Shown here: piece after piece, positions 1 to 7,971 of the stretch
Layout of the letters: every line of letters begins with the position of its first letter
Position numbering within the stretch: position 1 is the first letter of the stretch
DNA from: Nostoc foliaceum FACHB-393
GTDB taxonomy: Bacteria > Cyanobacteriota > Cyanobacteriia > Cyanobacteriales > Nostocaceae
Direction: 5' to 3'
NCBI RefSeq assembly: GCF_014698505.1
Contig: NZ_JACJTD010000060.1
Location: 1-39,582 of the forward strand
DNA: 39,582 nt
Translations under genes and position numbers: made by a program
The notes under the pieces: model-generated
What the model saw: the letters and a program-made list of their open reading frames with translations, nothing else
What the model was told of the DNA's origin: nothing
Databases searched by the model: none

Positions 1-337
1 CAATAATCAGTGGTTTAGAAAAATCCTGTACACCTGATGCAGCCAAGAGAAAGCTTTTGGTGAAATTTGTTTCAACACCACTTCTGATGACATAAACTTC
101 ATCAGCACTCACTACAATGTCCAGCTTGAGATTATCCTTCCCTTTGAACTCTTTAGTCGTAAATCGCAGTTCAGACAGATAACCAGTTAATGCTCTTTGG
201 GAAACAGGGATGGTTTTCTCCCTCTCAATATCGTAGTGATACCACAGGTAAGATTCTCCACCTAACTCAGCGTTTTTGACATATAAATAGATGGGTTCTG
301 GAAGGTTGCATAAACCTAGTTTGATTTCAGTAACCAT
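1..337 (-). CDS. Hypothetical protein, N-terminal 112 residues (runs off the window)
   Basis: An open frame starts at the ATG at 337 and continues past the left edge, so only the N-terminus is visible. It begins MVTEIKLGLCNLPEPIYLYV and contains no domain I recognise: no signal peptide, no membrane segment, no nucleotide-binding motif. The mix of short hydrophobic strands and charged turns suggests a soluble beta-rich protein. A GAGG stretch about 8 nt upstream of the ATG can act as ribosome binding site. It lies at the downstream end of a minus-strand row of small unknown genes and may be expressed with them. Function unknown. Confidence 0.6.
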   Translation of the reverse strand, partial: MVTEIKLGLCNLPEPIYLYVKNAELGGESYLWYHYDIEREKTIPVSQRALTGYLSELRFTTKEFKGKDNLKLDIVVSADEVYVIRSGVETNFTKSFLLAASGVQDFSKPLII

Positions 338-462
338 GTTCACCTCGGTTAAAGTTTTATTGATTGGTATTCTGTGTGCAATAATGGGAATTCTGTAGCG
401 GAAGAGAAACTTCCGTGCGTTCACCTGAAGTAATGGCATTCCTTTAGGTGAACGCTTTTGTA

Positions 463-876
463 CTAATTAGAAGGTTCTCGATTCCGCTCTAGTTCCGACT
501 GCAAATAAGTCAGTGCAGTTTGAGCATCAGCAATGTTTAAATCTGGCTGATACCCTGCTGAAAAGAGTTGTCTGTAGTCTGGGTGCGTAGCAATTTCAGA
601 TATCAGGTTTTGGGCTTGTTCAACTAAGTAGTGCAGATTTGGGTTAGACATTTCAATGCCAAGCCGTGAACATAAATCTTGCCTACGGCACTCTTCGCGA
701 ACTGCTTTCACTCCCATGATTCCTGGTTCAATCTCGGTTTCTAACTCTTCAAGCAGAGATTGAAAATTAGGGTGTTCATCGTTGATTTCAATCTCAATCA
801 AATCTGCACTTTGTTTAACGACGCTTGCCCAATCTGGGAGAGTAGCTGAAATGGTTTTCGCGTAAAGTTTCATCAT
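463..876 (-). CDS. Hypothetical protein, 137 aa
   Basis: Soluble acidic protein of unknown function. The frame is open for 13 more codons upstream, but I chose the ATG at 876 (the first of two adjacent ATGs, protein starting MMKLYAKTIS) because AGAGGA lies five bases before it. No catalytic or DNA-binding motif is visible. The C-terminal half (about residues 75-130) is predicted helical and contains two Cys in a charged stretch (RRQDLCSRLG). It follows the 67-aa gene upstream by 22 nt, so the two probably share a transcript. The small-gene row resembles plasmid or integrated-element cargo in Nostoc, which is an inference from gene size and neighbours. Confidence 0.6.
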   Translation of the reverse strand: MMKLYAKTISATLPDWASVVKQSADLIEIEINDEHPNFQSLLEELETEIEPGIMGVKAVREECRRQDLCSRLGIEMSNPNLHYLVEQAQNLISEIATHPDYRQLFSAGYQPDLNIADAQTALTYLQSELERNREPSN

Positions 877-898
877 TGTGTCCTCTGGGATTAATAAC

Positions 899-1102
899 CT
901 AAAAATCCTTGGCAATCTCTAACAAAAAGCCGCGTCCCGTGTTCTGCACTTGTACTAGTTCTTTATCCAGCAGTGTTTGAATAACTGAATTTGAAACTTG
1001 GAATTGCAAACGATGTAGAGGAACACAACCGCCAGAAAACCGAATCGAACGCAGCAAATGATTAGCCCTACGCTCAAAGTCGTTGTTTGCTTCCTTAGCC
1101 AT
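899..1102 (-). CDS. Small hypothetical protein, 67 aa, possible winged-helix fold
   Basis: A 67-residue basic protein. The start was set at the ATG at 1102 (MAKEANND) because GAGGTG lies six bases before it; a GTG three codons earlier would fall inside that site. The segment from about residue 12 (ANHLLRSIRF) to the end has the rhythm of a small winged-helix domain: helix, short loop, helix (NSVIQTLLDKELVQVQ), then two strands (TGRGFLLEI). This is a weak structural impression and not a family match. The start overlaps the end of the 108-aa gene upstream by 8 nt, which points to translational coupling. Confidence 0.55.
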   Translation of the reverse strand: MAKEANNDFERRANHLLRSIRFSGGCVPLHRLQFQVSNSVIQTLLDKELVQVQNTGRGFLLEIAKDF

Positions 1103-1421
1103 TGTTTGCACCTCTAGTTAATACGGTTAACTGTCGGTTGAGAATGCTTATTTGCTGTTGATAAAAGTCAATCTCTGCGGTTATTTGGTGGAATAATTCT
1201 TCTGGTGTAAGTGGTTGGATTTGATTCTCTTGCAAGTACGATATTTCGTCAGAGTTTTTATTAGGCATCAATACGTAACGCCATCCTTCATCAAATTGTT
1301 CAGCCAACTCTGTGCCTAATGGGTAGTAGTAAAGTCCTAGAATCGTGCCTTGTTCTGTACGCTGTTCTAAGCTAAAGCGAGGGTAGCCCCAGTGTTGGGG
1401 AATTGAAATTGTCGGTTGCAT
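1095..1421 (-). CDS. Hypothetical protein, 108 aa, cyanobacterial plasmid type
   Basis: The ATG at 1421 opens a 108-residue protein starting MQPTISIPQHWGYPRF. Residues 1-75 look beta-rich, with the phrases GLYYYPLGTEL and GWRYVLMPNKNSDE; residues 75-105 form one amphipathic helix (ITAEIDFYQQQISILNRQL), probably a coiled-coil or oligomerisation element. I know proteins of this general look from cyanobacterial plasmids and accessory islands but cannot name a function. It overlaps the next gene by 8 nt. The upstream spacer (1422-1576) holds a G-rich inverted repeat, so transcription may start there or come from the 290-aa gene upstream. Confidence 0.6.
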   Translation of the reverse strand: MQPTISIPQHWGYPRFSLEQRTEQGTILGLYYYPLGTELAEQFDEGWRYVLMPNKNSDEISYLQENQIQPLTPEELFHQITAEIDFYQQQISILNRQLTVLTRGANNG

Positions 1422-1454
1422 AGATGAATAGGTGAATGAAGGGAATGTGTTTTA

Positions 1455-1547
1455 GGGAAAAGGGGAAGGTGGGGCCCCCACGAAGTGGGGATAAGGGGCA
1501 GGGGTAAGGGGGAAAGGAATGAAGAAATTTACCTTTTCCCCTTTCCC
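1455..1547. repeat. G-rich / C-rich inverted repeat (dispersed-repeat type)
   Basis: GGGAAAAGGGGAAGGT at 1455-1470 pairs imperfectly with ACCTTTTCCCCTTTCCC at 1531-1547. The loop contains a second small palindrome (TGGGGCCCCCA) followed by CGAAGTGGGG. Repeats built from GGGGA/TCCCC blocks are common between genes in Nostoc-like genomes. As RNA it would form a long hairpin between the 290-aa gene and the 108-aa gene, so it may act as a transcription attenuator or processing site. That role is inferred. Confidence 0.6.
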
Positions 1548-1576
1548 TTTAACCTTTTCCCAGGCGAAGCCCAAGA

Positions 1577-2449
1577 TTACGCTGTGACTAACTCTGCTCT
1601 CTCCAGCAGCCGTTGCAATTTATCGCCAGTTAGCTGTTCTAAGGGTTGGTCTAAAAAATATTCATCAAAAATGGATTTATCATCAGTAGACACGTCCACC
1701 ATCGACAGCGATAGCACAGCATCAAGCACCGAGTTAGAATACTGCTGCTGGGTTGAATAACGCCTCTTTACCCACCAGTTACCATCAGTGCATCCGACTT
1801 GCCCCAGTTTCACGCCCTTGTTGTTGTAAATGCCATCATCGAGAATTTCAAACCCGTAATTTTGGCACTCATTGAAGATATGCGCCATGATTTGGTTTTC
1901 GGTCGAAGAGGAAGGCATGGGGGCAGAGGCGCAGAGGGGCAGAGGAGAAAATTGTTGTAAGTTTTTCCCCTCTGCACCCCTGCTCCCCTGCACCTCTGCT
2001 TCTTCTTGCACAGGTAATGAGCCGTCTTTATAGTGAGTGCAGATGAAGCGATCGCAACACATTAGAGTGTTGGCACGAAATACTTCTTTACTGTTGACCA
2101 TTACTACCCAGGGTTGCGTTAAGTGGTTGTCGTCATAGCTGATGCTGCCTACCAGTTTGTCATCAGCGTAATATTCGTGATGGTCAAAAGAGATTTCGAC
2201 TATTGTGAGGGGTTCGGGAGCTACGGCTTGGGCTTGGTCGGCGATGTAGTTGTCGAGTTCGGCTTGGGCGAGGGCTTGGTTGTCAACCTTTTGAAGCTGG
2301 GTGGATTGGTGGGTGATGATTGCGTTTACCCAGGTTTCAGTCGCTCTTCTGTCGCCGGCGGGTGTAACGCCGAGTTCGGCAGCGATTATTTTGAGGCGGG
2401 GGAGGTTATAGCGGGAGAGGGCTTGCTGTGTGTATGTTGGATGGGTCAT
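1577..2449 (-). CDS. Hypothetical protein, 290 aa, SAP/Rho-N-like N-terminus, in-frame repeat insertion
   Basis: The start is the ATG at 2449 (MTHPTYTQQALSRYNLP), preceded by AGGAAA. Residues 4-45 (YTQQALSRYNLPRLKIIAAE and following LGV) have the look of a small helical SAP or Rho-N-like nucleic-acid-binding motif: two helices joined by a turn, with conserved leucines. Residues 70-145 and 185-240 are mixed alpha/beta with phrases such as GNWWVKRRYST. Between them, about residues 147-178 are the translation of a CAGAGG-rich inverted repeat and read as a low-complexity linker. Divergent from the XRE regulator at 2652. Probably plasmid or mobile-element biology; the exact function is unknown. 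Confidence 0.6.
   Translation of the reverse strand: MTHPTYTQQALSRYNLPRLKIIAAELGVTPAGDRRATETWVNAIITHQSTQLQKVDNQALAQAELDNYIADQAQAVAPEPLTIVEISFDHHEYYADDKLVGSISYDDNHLTQPWVVMVNSKEVFRANTLMCCDRFICTHYKDGSLPVQEEAEVQGSRGAEGKNLQQFSPLPLCASAPMPSSSTENQIMAHIFNECQNYGFEILDDGIYNNKGVKLGQVGCTDGNWWVKRRYSTQQQYSNSVLDAVLSLSMVDVSTDDKSIFDEYFLDQPLEQLTGDKLQRLLERAELVTA
1918..2002. repeat. CAGAGG-rich inverted repeat inside the 290-aa gene
   Basis: A stretch of GCAGAGGCGCAGAGGGGCAG type at 1920-1945 is followed after about 20 bases by its imperfect complement, rich in CCCCTCTGCACCCC, up to about 2002. This is a familiar dispersed repeat of Nostoc-type genomes. Here it sits inside an open reading frame without breaking it, adding about 30 residues (SPLPLCASAPMP can be read in the product). 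Confidence 0.7.
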
Positions 2450-2527
2450 AATAAGATTTCCTGTAAAAAGGGTCAAAGGGCGATCGCTTCCAATTTGCGA
2501 GAGAGGGGTGATCGCCTTTTGCTAACT

Positions 2528-2555
2528 ATAAATATAGCAAGGTCGCTATATTTAT
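2528..2555. promoter_or_regulatory. Perfect 11-bp inverted repeat in a divergent promoter region (putative operator)
   Basis: ATAAATATAGC at 2528-2538 and GCTATATTTAT at 2545-2555 are exact complements with a six-base spacer. The motif returns as CCTTGCTATATT at 2581-2592, which pairs with TATAGCAAGG at 2533-2542, and as GCTATAAAAGC near 2625. The cluster lies between the divergent starts of the 290-aa gene and the XRE regulator, the usual place for an autoregulatory operator. Binding by the regulator at 2652 is inferred. Confidence 0.5.
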
Positions 2556-2651
2556 GTCAAGCTTGCATATTAATTATTTTCCTTGCTATATTAAAATGAA
2601 TCACTTGAAGTAAAAAGCAAGCTAGCTATAAAAGCATTAGTGGAGGAAACT

Positions 2652-3065
2652 ATGAGAGTAAGGACAAGAATAAAAGACTCTCAAAAAATGATTCGTTGGC
2701 GGCTTAGGATATTAATGGCAGAAAAAAAAATCAGCAACAAGGAGCTTGCTGAACTTTCGGGTATTCACCCAACCTCTATCTCAAAACTAAAAAATGCCGA
2801 TGAGATTGAACAGATCAGTGGGAGAGTTTTAAACAGTCTATGCAACGGTTTGACGAAGGCATATCAAGCTACGGGTGATAACCGTGTCATTACACCGGGA
2901 GATTTGTTTGACTATACTTTTGATCATGATGGTGATCCTACAACTGCTGAAATTCAGCCAACAGCAGTAGAAAAAGCCGAGAATGAGCGATTACCTAGTT
3001 CTGGTAAATCAGCTAAAACTAATACTCAGGTAGTATGGTTAACGCCAAATAAGGAGGCATCATAA
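2652..3065 (+). CDS. XRE-family transcriptional regulator, 137 aa
   Basis: Residues 12-75 form a Cro/C1-type helix-turn-helix: MIRWRLRILMAEKKISNKEL, followed by AELSGIHPTSISKLKN (turn and recognition helix). Residues 58-85 (VLNSLCNGLTKAYQ, VITPGDLFDYTF) resemble the end of the domain in small XRE repressors. The remaining 50 residues are charged and probably disordered. The ATG at 2652 was chosen because GGAGGA lies just upstream; the frame is open to a GTG at 2640. The gene is followed after 44 nt by the truncated gene at 3110 and faces a divergent gene across a palindrome-rich spacer, so it is probably autoregulated. Confidence 0.8.
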   Translation: MRVRTRIKDSQKMIRWRLRILMAEKKISNKELAELSGIHPTSISKLKNADEIEQISGRVLNSLCNGLTKAYQATGDNRVITPGDLFDYTFDHDGDPTTAEIQPTAVEKAENERLPSSGKSAKTNTQVVWLTPNKEAS

Positions 3066-3109
3066 GTATTTTTCCTCCTAAGCATACTTGAGCTAGAAGA
3101 GGTGGATAA

Positions 3110-3508
3110 ATGAACACTCCACCCCATAAGCGTAAAAAGGCCACCTCTGCCACATCACTCGATCCAGGATTGCTCAACTCAGACATCGCCCCTTCAGAAA
3201 ATCCGGCTTCAGCAATCATTGATGTTCCTGCTGTTGAAGTACCTGAATTGACCGAGCAGGAGATTCGCAATCGCCTGCACCTAGAGAGGAAAGTGGAAAG
3301 GGCGTTTTTTGAGGCAGGGAAAGCGCTGACAGAATTGAGGGACAGGCGGCTTTATCGCTCCACGCATAAAACATTTATATCTCGCTCTTTTCCTGTAATA
3401 TTTCTATACAGCGATCGCCTCTACTCTCAAACTTACTCGATCTCCAGCGATAGCATTTTTCAGTTCCCGCAACCAGCGATCGCACTTTCCAGTCCCCGCA
3501 ACCACTGA
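3110..3508 (+). pseudogene. Truncated copy of the 330-aa plasmid-type protein at 30940
   Basis: Residues 1-89 match the N-terminus of the intact gene at 30940, both containing LERKVERAFFEAGKAL and LYRSTHKTF. The match stops at about 3376, after ...KTF; from there the intact protein continues EEYCRSRFGYTRM, while this frame runs through CGATCGC-rich filler and ends 43 residues later in an unrelated tail. About 240 C-terminal residues are missing. The start is supported by GAGGTGG five bases upstream, like the intact copy. The product, if made, would keep only the linker and start of the first helical domain, so I call it a pseudogene. Confidence 0.8.
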
Positions 3509-3846
3509 TGACGCTTTCCCCCACATCCACGATCGCTCTTTCATCCCAAACCTCAAAAGATTGATCGCACTTTTGCAAGTGAGAGTTCTAGAACACTGAT
3601 TCATTAATCAGAGCCATGACGAAAAATTCAGGTTTCTTTGAGGCGTATGAAGGAAATTTTGGTTTAAATGACCTAAAAATATGGTTTTCCAGCTTCGCGT
3701 TTTATTACTGAATCGGTGTTCTAGACAGTGATCGCAAATTTAATTTTCGGACGGATCAATAGGAAGGATATCCTTGTTCGTTCAGTGCATTAGGCTTTTG
3801 GACTTTGCATCGGTAAGCGGTCAGATATCAACGATAAATAGCCAAG
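3377..3846. other. Non-coding stretch with gene debris, HIP1 sites and a MITE-like element
   Basis: The first 130 bases lie within the aberrant tail of the truncated gene at 3110; beyond 3508 I see no credible gene. From 3377 to about 3580 there are clustered CGATCGC motifs and a repeated phrase (CAGTTCCCGCAACCA at about 3462 and CAGTCCCCGCAACCA at about 3491). An inverted-repeat element occupies 3587-3725. The rest, up to the end of the SUKH gene at 3847, shows no recognisable hairpin terminator. Confidence 0.6.
3587..3725. mobile_element. MITE-like element, 139 bp, with 17-bp terminal inverted repeats
   Basis: TCTAGAACACTGATTCA at 3587-3603 and TGAATCGGTGTTCTAGA at 3709-3725 are inverted repeats with one mismatch in 17. 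The interior (105 bp) holds no open frame and no transposase fragment that I recognise. Size and structure are those of a non-autonomous miniature element moved by a transposase elsewhere. No clear target duplication is visible at the ends. Confidence 0.55.
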
Positions 3847-4566
3847 TTATTTGCTACCCTCAAAAATCTTTGGGGTGTAGTGTTTTTCCCAATAATCTGA
3901 GCCTGCAATAAAAGGCGGTTCACTATCTCCATGCTCAGTGGCGAAGATTTTTTCCCTAGCCTCAACAATGCCCCTAGTTGCTAAAAGCATTTCGATGTAT
4001 GACTCAAAATCCGTCAGACGCGAATTGATCCACTCGGAACACTCTTCATTGAGAAGCAGAACCGATGGATTACCATTGCCTTTTTCAAAAAAATATGCCA
4101 TACAATACTCAGAACTGATCAGATCGAATGGTTTAAGCTGTTTTTTAAAATCCTCCCTTTGATAGATAGTATCTTTGAACTCAATCGTTTTTTCCCAGTG
4201 AGCAGTAGCCAGTTGCTCCCATTTATACTTAAAGATGCAATCCTGGATTGGGAGCAGATGAATATTGGCGAATGGATCATCTACATATTCAGCTATTAGA
4301 ACATAAAAATCGCTGCTCTTGTTTCTAAGTTTTTCTGTTTCTTCTAGCGATAGATCGCGTTTGATGCGCCAGTGCAGCTTGAGACCGTTGGTCTGCTCAT
4401 AAAAACTGTGAATTGCTTCTGTTAACGGTGCTTCTAAATGGGCTTCAACAGCTTTAAGGTCAGTTAGATGAACGGGTGGATGGGTAACATATTCCATAAT
4501 CTCAATGTATGGATAGGTTGCCAAATCTTTAACTAGTGCATTAAATCGTTTCAAGTAGTCAGGCAT
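3847..4566 (-). CDS. SUKH (SMI1/KNR4) family protein, putative immunity protein
   Basis: The 239-aa protein has the SUKH fold signature: AVEAHLEAPLTEAIHSFYEQ then TNGLKLHW (about residues 39-66), where the helix ending in a conserved NG is typical, followed by an alternating strand region with IHLLPIQDC (about 103-111) and FDLISSEYCMAYFFEKG (about 146-162). SUKH proteins are commonly immunity proteins for polymorphic toxins, often nucleases. The ATG at 4566 has GGAGGT six bases upstream. It follows the DUF4157 gene with a 53-nt gap on the same strand, the position expected for immunity to the upstream product. An alternative is a regulatory SMI1-like role unrelated to the CIS. Confidence 0.75.
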   Translation of the reverse strand: MPDYLKRFNALVKDLATYPYIEIMEYVTHPPVHLTDLKAVEAHLEAPLTEAIHSFYEQTNGLKLHWRIKRDLSLEETEKLRNKSSDFYVLIAEYVDDPFANIHLLPIQDCIFKYKWEQLATAHWEKTIEFKDTIYQREDFKKQLKPFDLISSEYCMAYFFEKGNGNPSVLLLNEECSEWINSRLTDFESYIEMLLATRGIVEAREKIFATEHGDSEPPFIAGSDYWEKHYTPKIFEGSK

Positions 4567-4619
4567 ACAAATACCTCCAGAAGTTCAAAATCTTTAGCAC
4601 AAGTTAATTTCCCACACTA

Positions 4620-7600
4620 TTATTCTTCGAGTTTGAACCATGAACGAACTGAGACGATTTCTCCGCCTTTCGCGTATTTAAGTAGTTCCGCTTTCAATTG
4701 ATTTGCTGTTCCCGTTCTACGTACTCTCTTTTTCTTTTGTTTCTGCTTCTCAACTGCCGATATATCAATCCTTACTTCAGAAATCTTTGTTGCGGGCGGC
4801 AACTCTTTCAGTGCAGGTCGAAAATCATTCCAGCCTAATGCTTTATTCATTGCACCTTCAATAAGCGCCAAATTCCCTGGTTTGTCCTCTCCCATCATCT
4901 GTAATTCTAGTTGGTGATCCGCTTGCAGCAACGACAATCCCGCAAGTAGTCTGGCTTGTTCCTTTTTCTCTGTTACCTTGGTTAGGATAAAAGTTCTGAC
5001 CTTATCGCGCAAAGCATCCTGCTCACCACCGCGTTCAGCTTTGGTCGTTTGTTGTTTGCTAGTAATTGGGTCAAGAGGTAAGGTCATTAACCGACCTGCT
5101 GTTGCTGCCCGCTGAATGGCTTTAGCTTTCGACATAAATTCGTCCAGAGGCCATGATGGATCATAGATGATGATCATCTTGATCTGACCTGCATATTTCC
5201 AAATTTTGACCGGATTGATTTCAGCATCTATTTCCGATTCATCCCCCTTGATTACAACAGTGAGCTTCTTGAACTGGTACTGCGTTTTGAGTGGTGCAAG
5301 GCGAGCGTTCAATTCTTCCGGATTAGCACCCTGTGCCTTAGCCTGATCAACGACAGCGCCTACCGCAGCAAAGGCTTCAGCCGAATCCTTCTTCCCAAAG
5401 GCCTTCGCAAACAGCTTCTTCGCCATCGTCACAATCCAGTTGATCAGCCAATCGATCGCCTTATCAATAGGGCTGCGAGCCTTGGTGCTTATGACACCCA
5501 TCACCTTGTCGGATACCTTACCCAGTCCGGCGAAACCGGCGAGGAAGTTGATAGCTAGAGAAAGCAAACCAGCGAGGGTGGTTTCCACGCGACTGGCAGC
5601 AACACCGATCGCACCACTGGCGATCGCAGTAATAGAATTGATGAAGCCAGTAACTACCTGAATAATCTTCGATATCTTGTTCACAAACACCATCACGGTG
5701 TCATAGATGGACAGAATCGCCGAGATGAAGCCTGCACCAGGAATGAACATGGCGACGATCTTGGGTATCGCCTTCTTCGTCACCATATCCACCACTAAAT
5801 CAGTAATGCCCCCAATCACCATATCCTTGAGGTTGGCGAGTTGCTCTTTAATCTTGTCCCACGCTGCTGCTGGCCCTTGTGTAACTAGCGTCACCACAAT
5901 GTCAAACCCTGTTTCCATCGCCTTAACAGCAGTCTCACCAACCACCTTCACCAGCTTCTGGCGGATGTTTTGCCAAGTCAGTCCCAGTACTGAGAAGACA
6001 AACTTCACGATTTCACTCAGGGAGAATGCTTTGGGAATGTAAACCCCAGGTAGGGAACCCGTCAACCAGTCAATCAGCGCAGCTTTCAGGTGTCCACCGA
6101 TCCGATCGGCGAAGTTCTGGAAGCCGAGTTTGGCGGCTTTCACGAGATTGCTAATAAAGGGTAAAGGGTTTTTCAGGATGCTCTTGAGGGCTGCACCAGT
6201 TTTCTTGATGTAGCCAAACGCGCCAGGACTGACTACATCAAAGATAATTTCCAGCAGGTTCCAAACAGCATTGCCAGCCCAACTCATGAAATCGCCCATG
6301 AATTTGCCGAATACAGCCACCACTTTGGCAAAGGCTCTCGGCACCAGCACAATGTCTACCAGTTCCAGTGACTTGAAGGCATTTAGGAACAGGGTGGGAA
6401 TCTGCCCCACAAATCCCATAACAGAAGCCATCGCGCCCTGGAACCAAGCCCAAGCACGGGCGACCCCATTCGCTTTCTTTAAGTTGTTCCAGACCTCTTC
6501 CTGCCCGATCAACTTCATAAAGCCGCCAATTAGTGTGTCGGCTGTTTGCGGCACCGGATCGCCCGTTACAGGGTCTTTACCTAGGACGGCTTTCAACAAA
6601 TCGTAACCCTTGGTACCTTCCGCTAGCTTGGCTAGTGGTCGCAGAATGGCGTCTTTGATGAACTCAATGATTCCGTTTAGCAGTCCTTTAGCAAAACTGA
6701 TAATGCGATCGATGGGGTCAGTGAATATCGATTTAGCTCGGTTCCAAACTCCACCCAGGTCGAAAATGTCAGTCCATGAGAGCGAATCGAGAAACTGGGT
6801 AACTGCTTGCTTGATAGCACTACCAACCAAACCCAGTGATTTGATTTGCGACTCTACCCATTTACCAACTTTCTCAAATACACCGTAGTTGTCAAGTGCC
6901 TGGGTAATCAATCCTCCACCGGGGATAAATTCCACGATCGCGCGTAGAATATTCGCTGCACTGCGATCGACGGAACTCATATTGATCGGATTCACCCCCA
7001 ACACAATCGTGAACATCCGAAAACCAGGAATGAGATTGGCTTTATCAGCAAAATAATTTAAGGCATCACTAAGTCCCAACCGTTGCACCTGGATCGGTGA
7101 TTGTTGGGTGACGCTGACATCTTCGCGGCGCTGGGCAACTTCTCCCTGCTGGATGGTGTGTGTGAGTTCATGAGCAATCAGTTCTTTACCTTCTTGGCTA
7201 TCGGGTTGAAATTTGTCTTTGCCAAAGAAGATATGATTGCCCATTGCAAAGGCTTGGGCATTTAACTGCTTATTGAGTTTGGCGGATTTATCCCCAGTAT
7301 GGATTTTTACTTTATTAAAATTAGCACCAAAGCGCGGTTCCATAAACCGACGCACGGTAAGCGGCAACGGTGAACCAGCCGTCATACTATTTTGGATATC
7401 TGCGGCGACGTTAGAGGATACATTCGGCTGTCCTTCGCCTTGGCGCTGAATCTTGTCTTCTTCTTTTGCTTGTTTTGTGAAAATACCTGTATCGGCAAAA
7501 CGGGTGATGTAAGGCGATACCTGCAAAGAACGCAATTTAGGTTGTATTTTCTTATCCTTCTCTTCTTGTTTCACCTGCCTGAACACGCCACCACTGTCAG

Positions 7601-7826
7601 TCTTCACATAGCCAATGGAGCTTTCCGGCACTGCCATCCGCATAATTTTTTTTGCCGTGGTATCGGCTTCTTTTTCTGCCGGATCGTGTGGAGAGGAAAC
7701 CTTAGTCGAGCTTTGTAAATGTACCGAACCTGCGGATACAGCTTGGCGCTGTACCGTCTTAATGGAGGCTGCTGGTTTTTGCACAGTTGCAGCACGATTC
7801 ACAGTTTTTTGTGCGGCAGTTTCCAA
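4620..7826 (-). CDS. DUF4157-domain protein, 1068 aa, putative CIS cargo with HNH-like C-terminus
   Basis: DUF4157 proteins are often encoded in CIS loci and are predicted cargo or effectors. Seen here: the short N-terminal motif HDPAEKEAD (about 47-55); the DUF4157 core at about residues 150-235 with HELTH at 219-223, a zinc-protease HExxH motif; a long region (about 250-800) of Gly-rich hydrophobic amphipathic helices such as LGLVGSAIKQAVTQFLDSL; and a C-terminal domain (about 810-1068) with DHQLELQ (970-976), NL (985-986) and N994, spaced like an HNH nuclease site. The tail is basic. The start is a TTG at 7826 with AGGAG nine bases upstream; a later ATG would remove the conserved HDPAEKEAD. 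Last CIS gene before the SUKH gene. The toxin activity is inferred. Confidence 0.8.
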   Translation of the reverse strand: METAAQKTVNRAATVQKPAASIKTVQRQAVSAGSVHLQSSTKVSSPHDPAEKEADTTAKKIMRMAVPESSIGYVKTDSGGVFRQVKQEEKDKKIQPKLRSLQVSPYITRFADTGIFTKQAKEEDKIQRQGEGQPNVSSNVAADIQNSMTAGSPLPLTVRRFMEPRFGANFNKVKIHTGDKSAKLNKQLNAQAFAMGNHIFFGKDKFQPDSQEGKELIAHELTHTIQQGEVAQRREDVSVTQQSPIQVQRLGLSDALNYFADKANLIPGFRMFTIVLGVNPINMSSVDRSAANILRAIVEFIPGGGLITQALDNYGVFEKVGKWVESQIKSLGLVGSAIKQAVTQFLDSLSWTDIFDLGGVWNRAKSIFTDPIDRIISFAKGLLNGIIEFIKDAILRPLAKLAEGTKGYDLLKAVLGKDPVTGDPVPQTADTLIGGFMKLIGQEEVWNNLKKANGVARAWAWFQGAMASVMGFVGQIPTLFLNAFKSLELVDIVLVPRAFAKVVAVFGKFMGDFMSWAGNAVWNLLEIIFDVVSPGAFGYIKKTGAALKSILKNPLPFISNLVKAAKLGFQNFADRIGGHLKAALIDWLTGSLPGVYIPKAFSLSEIVKFVFSVLGLTWQNIRQKLVKVVGETAVKAMETGFDIVVTLVTQGPAAAWDKIKEQLANLKDMVIGGITDLVVDMVTKKAIPKIVAMFIPGAGFISAILSIYDTVMVFVNKISKIIQVVTGFINSITAIASGAIGVAASRVETTLAGLLSLAINFLAGFAGLGKVSDKVMGVISTKARSPIDKAIDWLINWIVTMAKKLFAKAFGKKDSAEAFAAVGAVVDQAKAQGANPEELNARLAPLKTQYQFKKLTVVIKGDESEIDAEINPVKIWKYAGQIKMIIIYDPSWPLDEFMSKAKAIQRAATAGRLMTLPLDPITSKQQTTKAERGGEQDALRDKVRTFILTKVTEKKEQARLLAGLSLLQADHQLELQMMGEDKPGNLALIEGAMNKALGWNDFRPALKELPPATKISEVRIDISAVEKQKQKKKRVRRTGTANQLKAELLKYAKGGEIVSVRSWFKLEE

Positions 7827-7971
7827 ACTCTTTGGCTCCTAAGATGATTCCGGTTCCCAGGCGATTTATTAAAATTAAAATCGGATTCGTATATTTTTGT
7901 GCTGTTAATATTATCTGGCGATCGCTACTTTTTTGGAAAACTGAGTGGTAATAATGATACGCAAATTAACA

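Noticed and set aside
1485..1760. Plus-strand open frame of 91 codons over the G-rich repeat
   Set aside because: It begins in repeat DNA and overlaps the end of the 290-aa gene; there is no family signature.
2123..2599. Plus-strand open frame of 158 codons opposite the 290-aa gene
   Set aside because: It overlaps the minus-strand gene that has a recognisable start and ribosome site; the translated protein is low-complexity and has no known motif.
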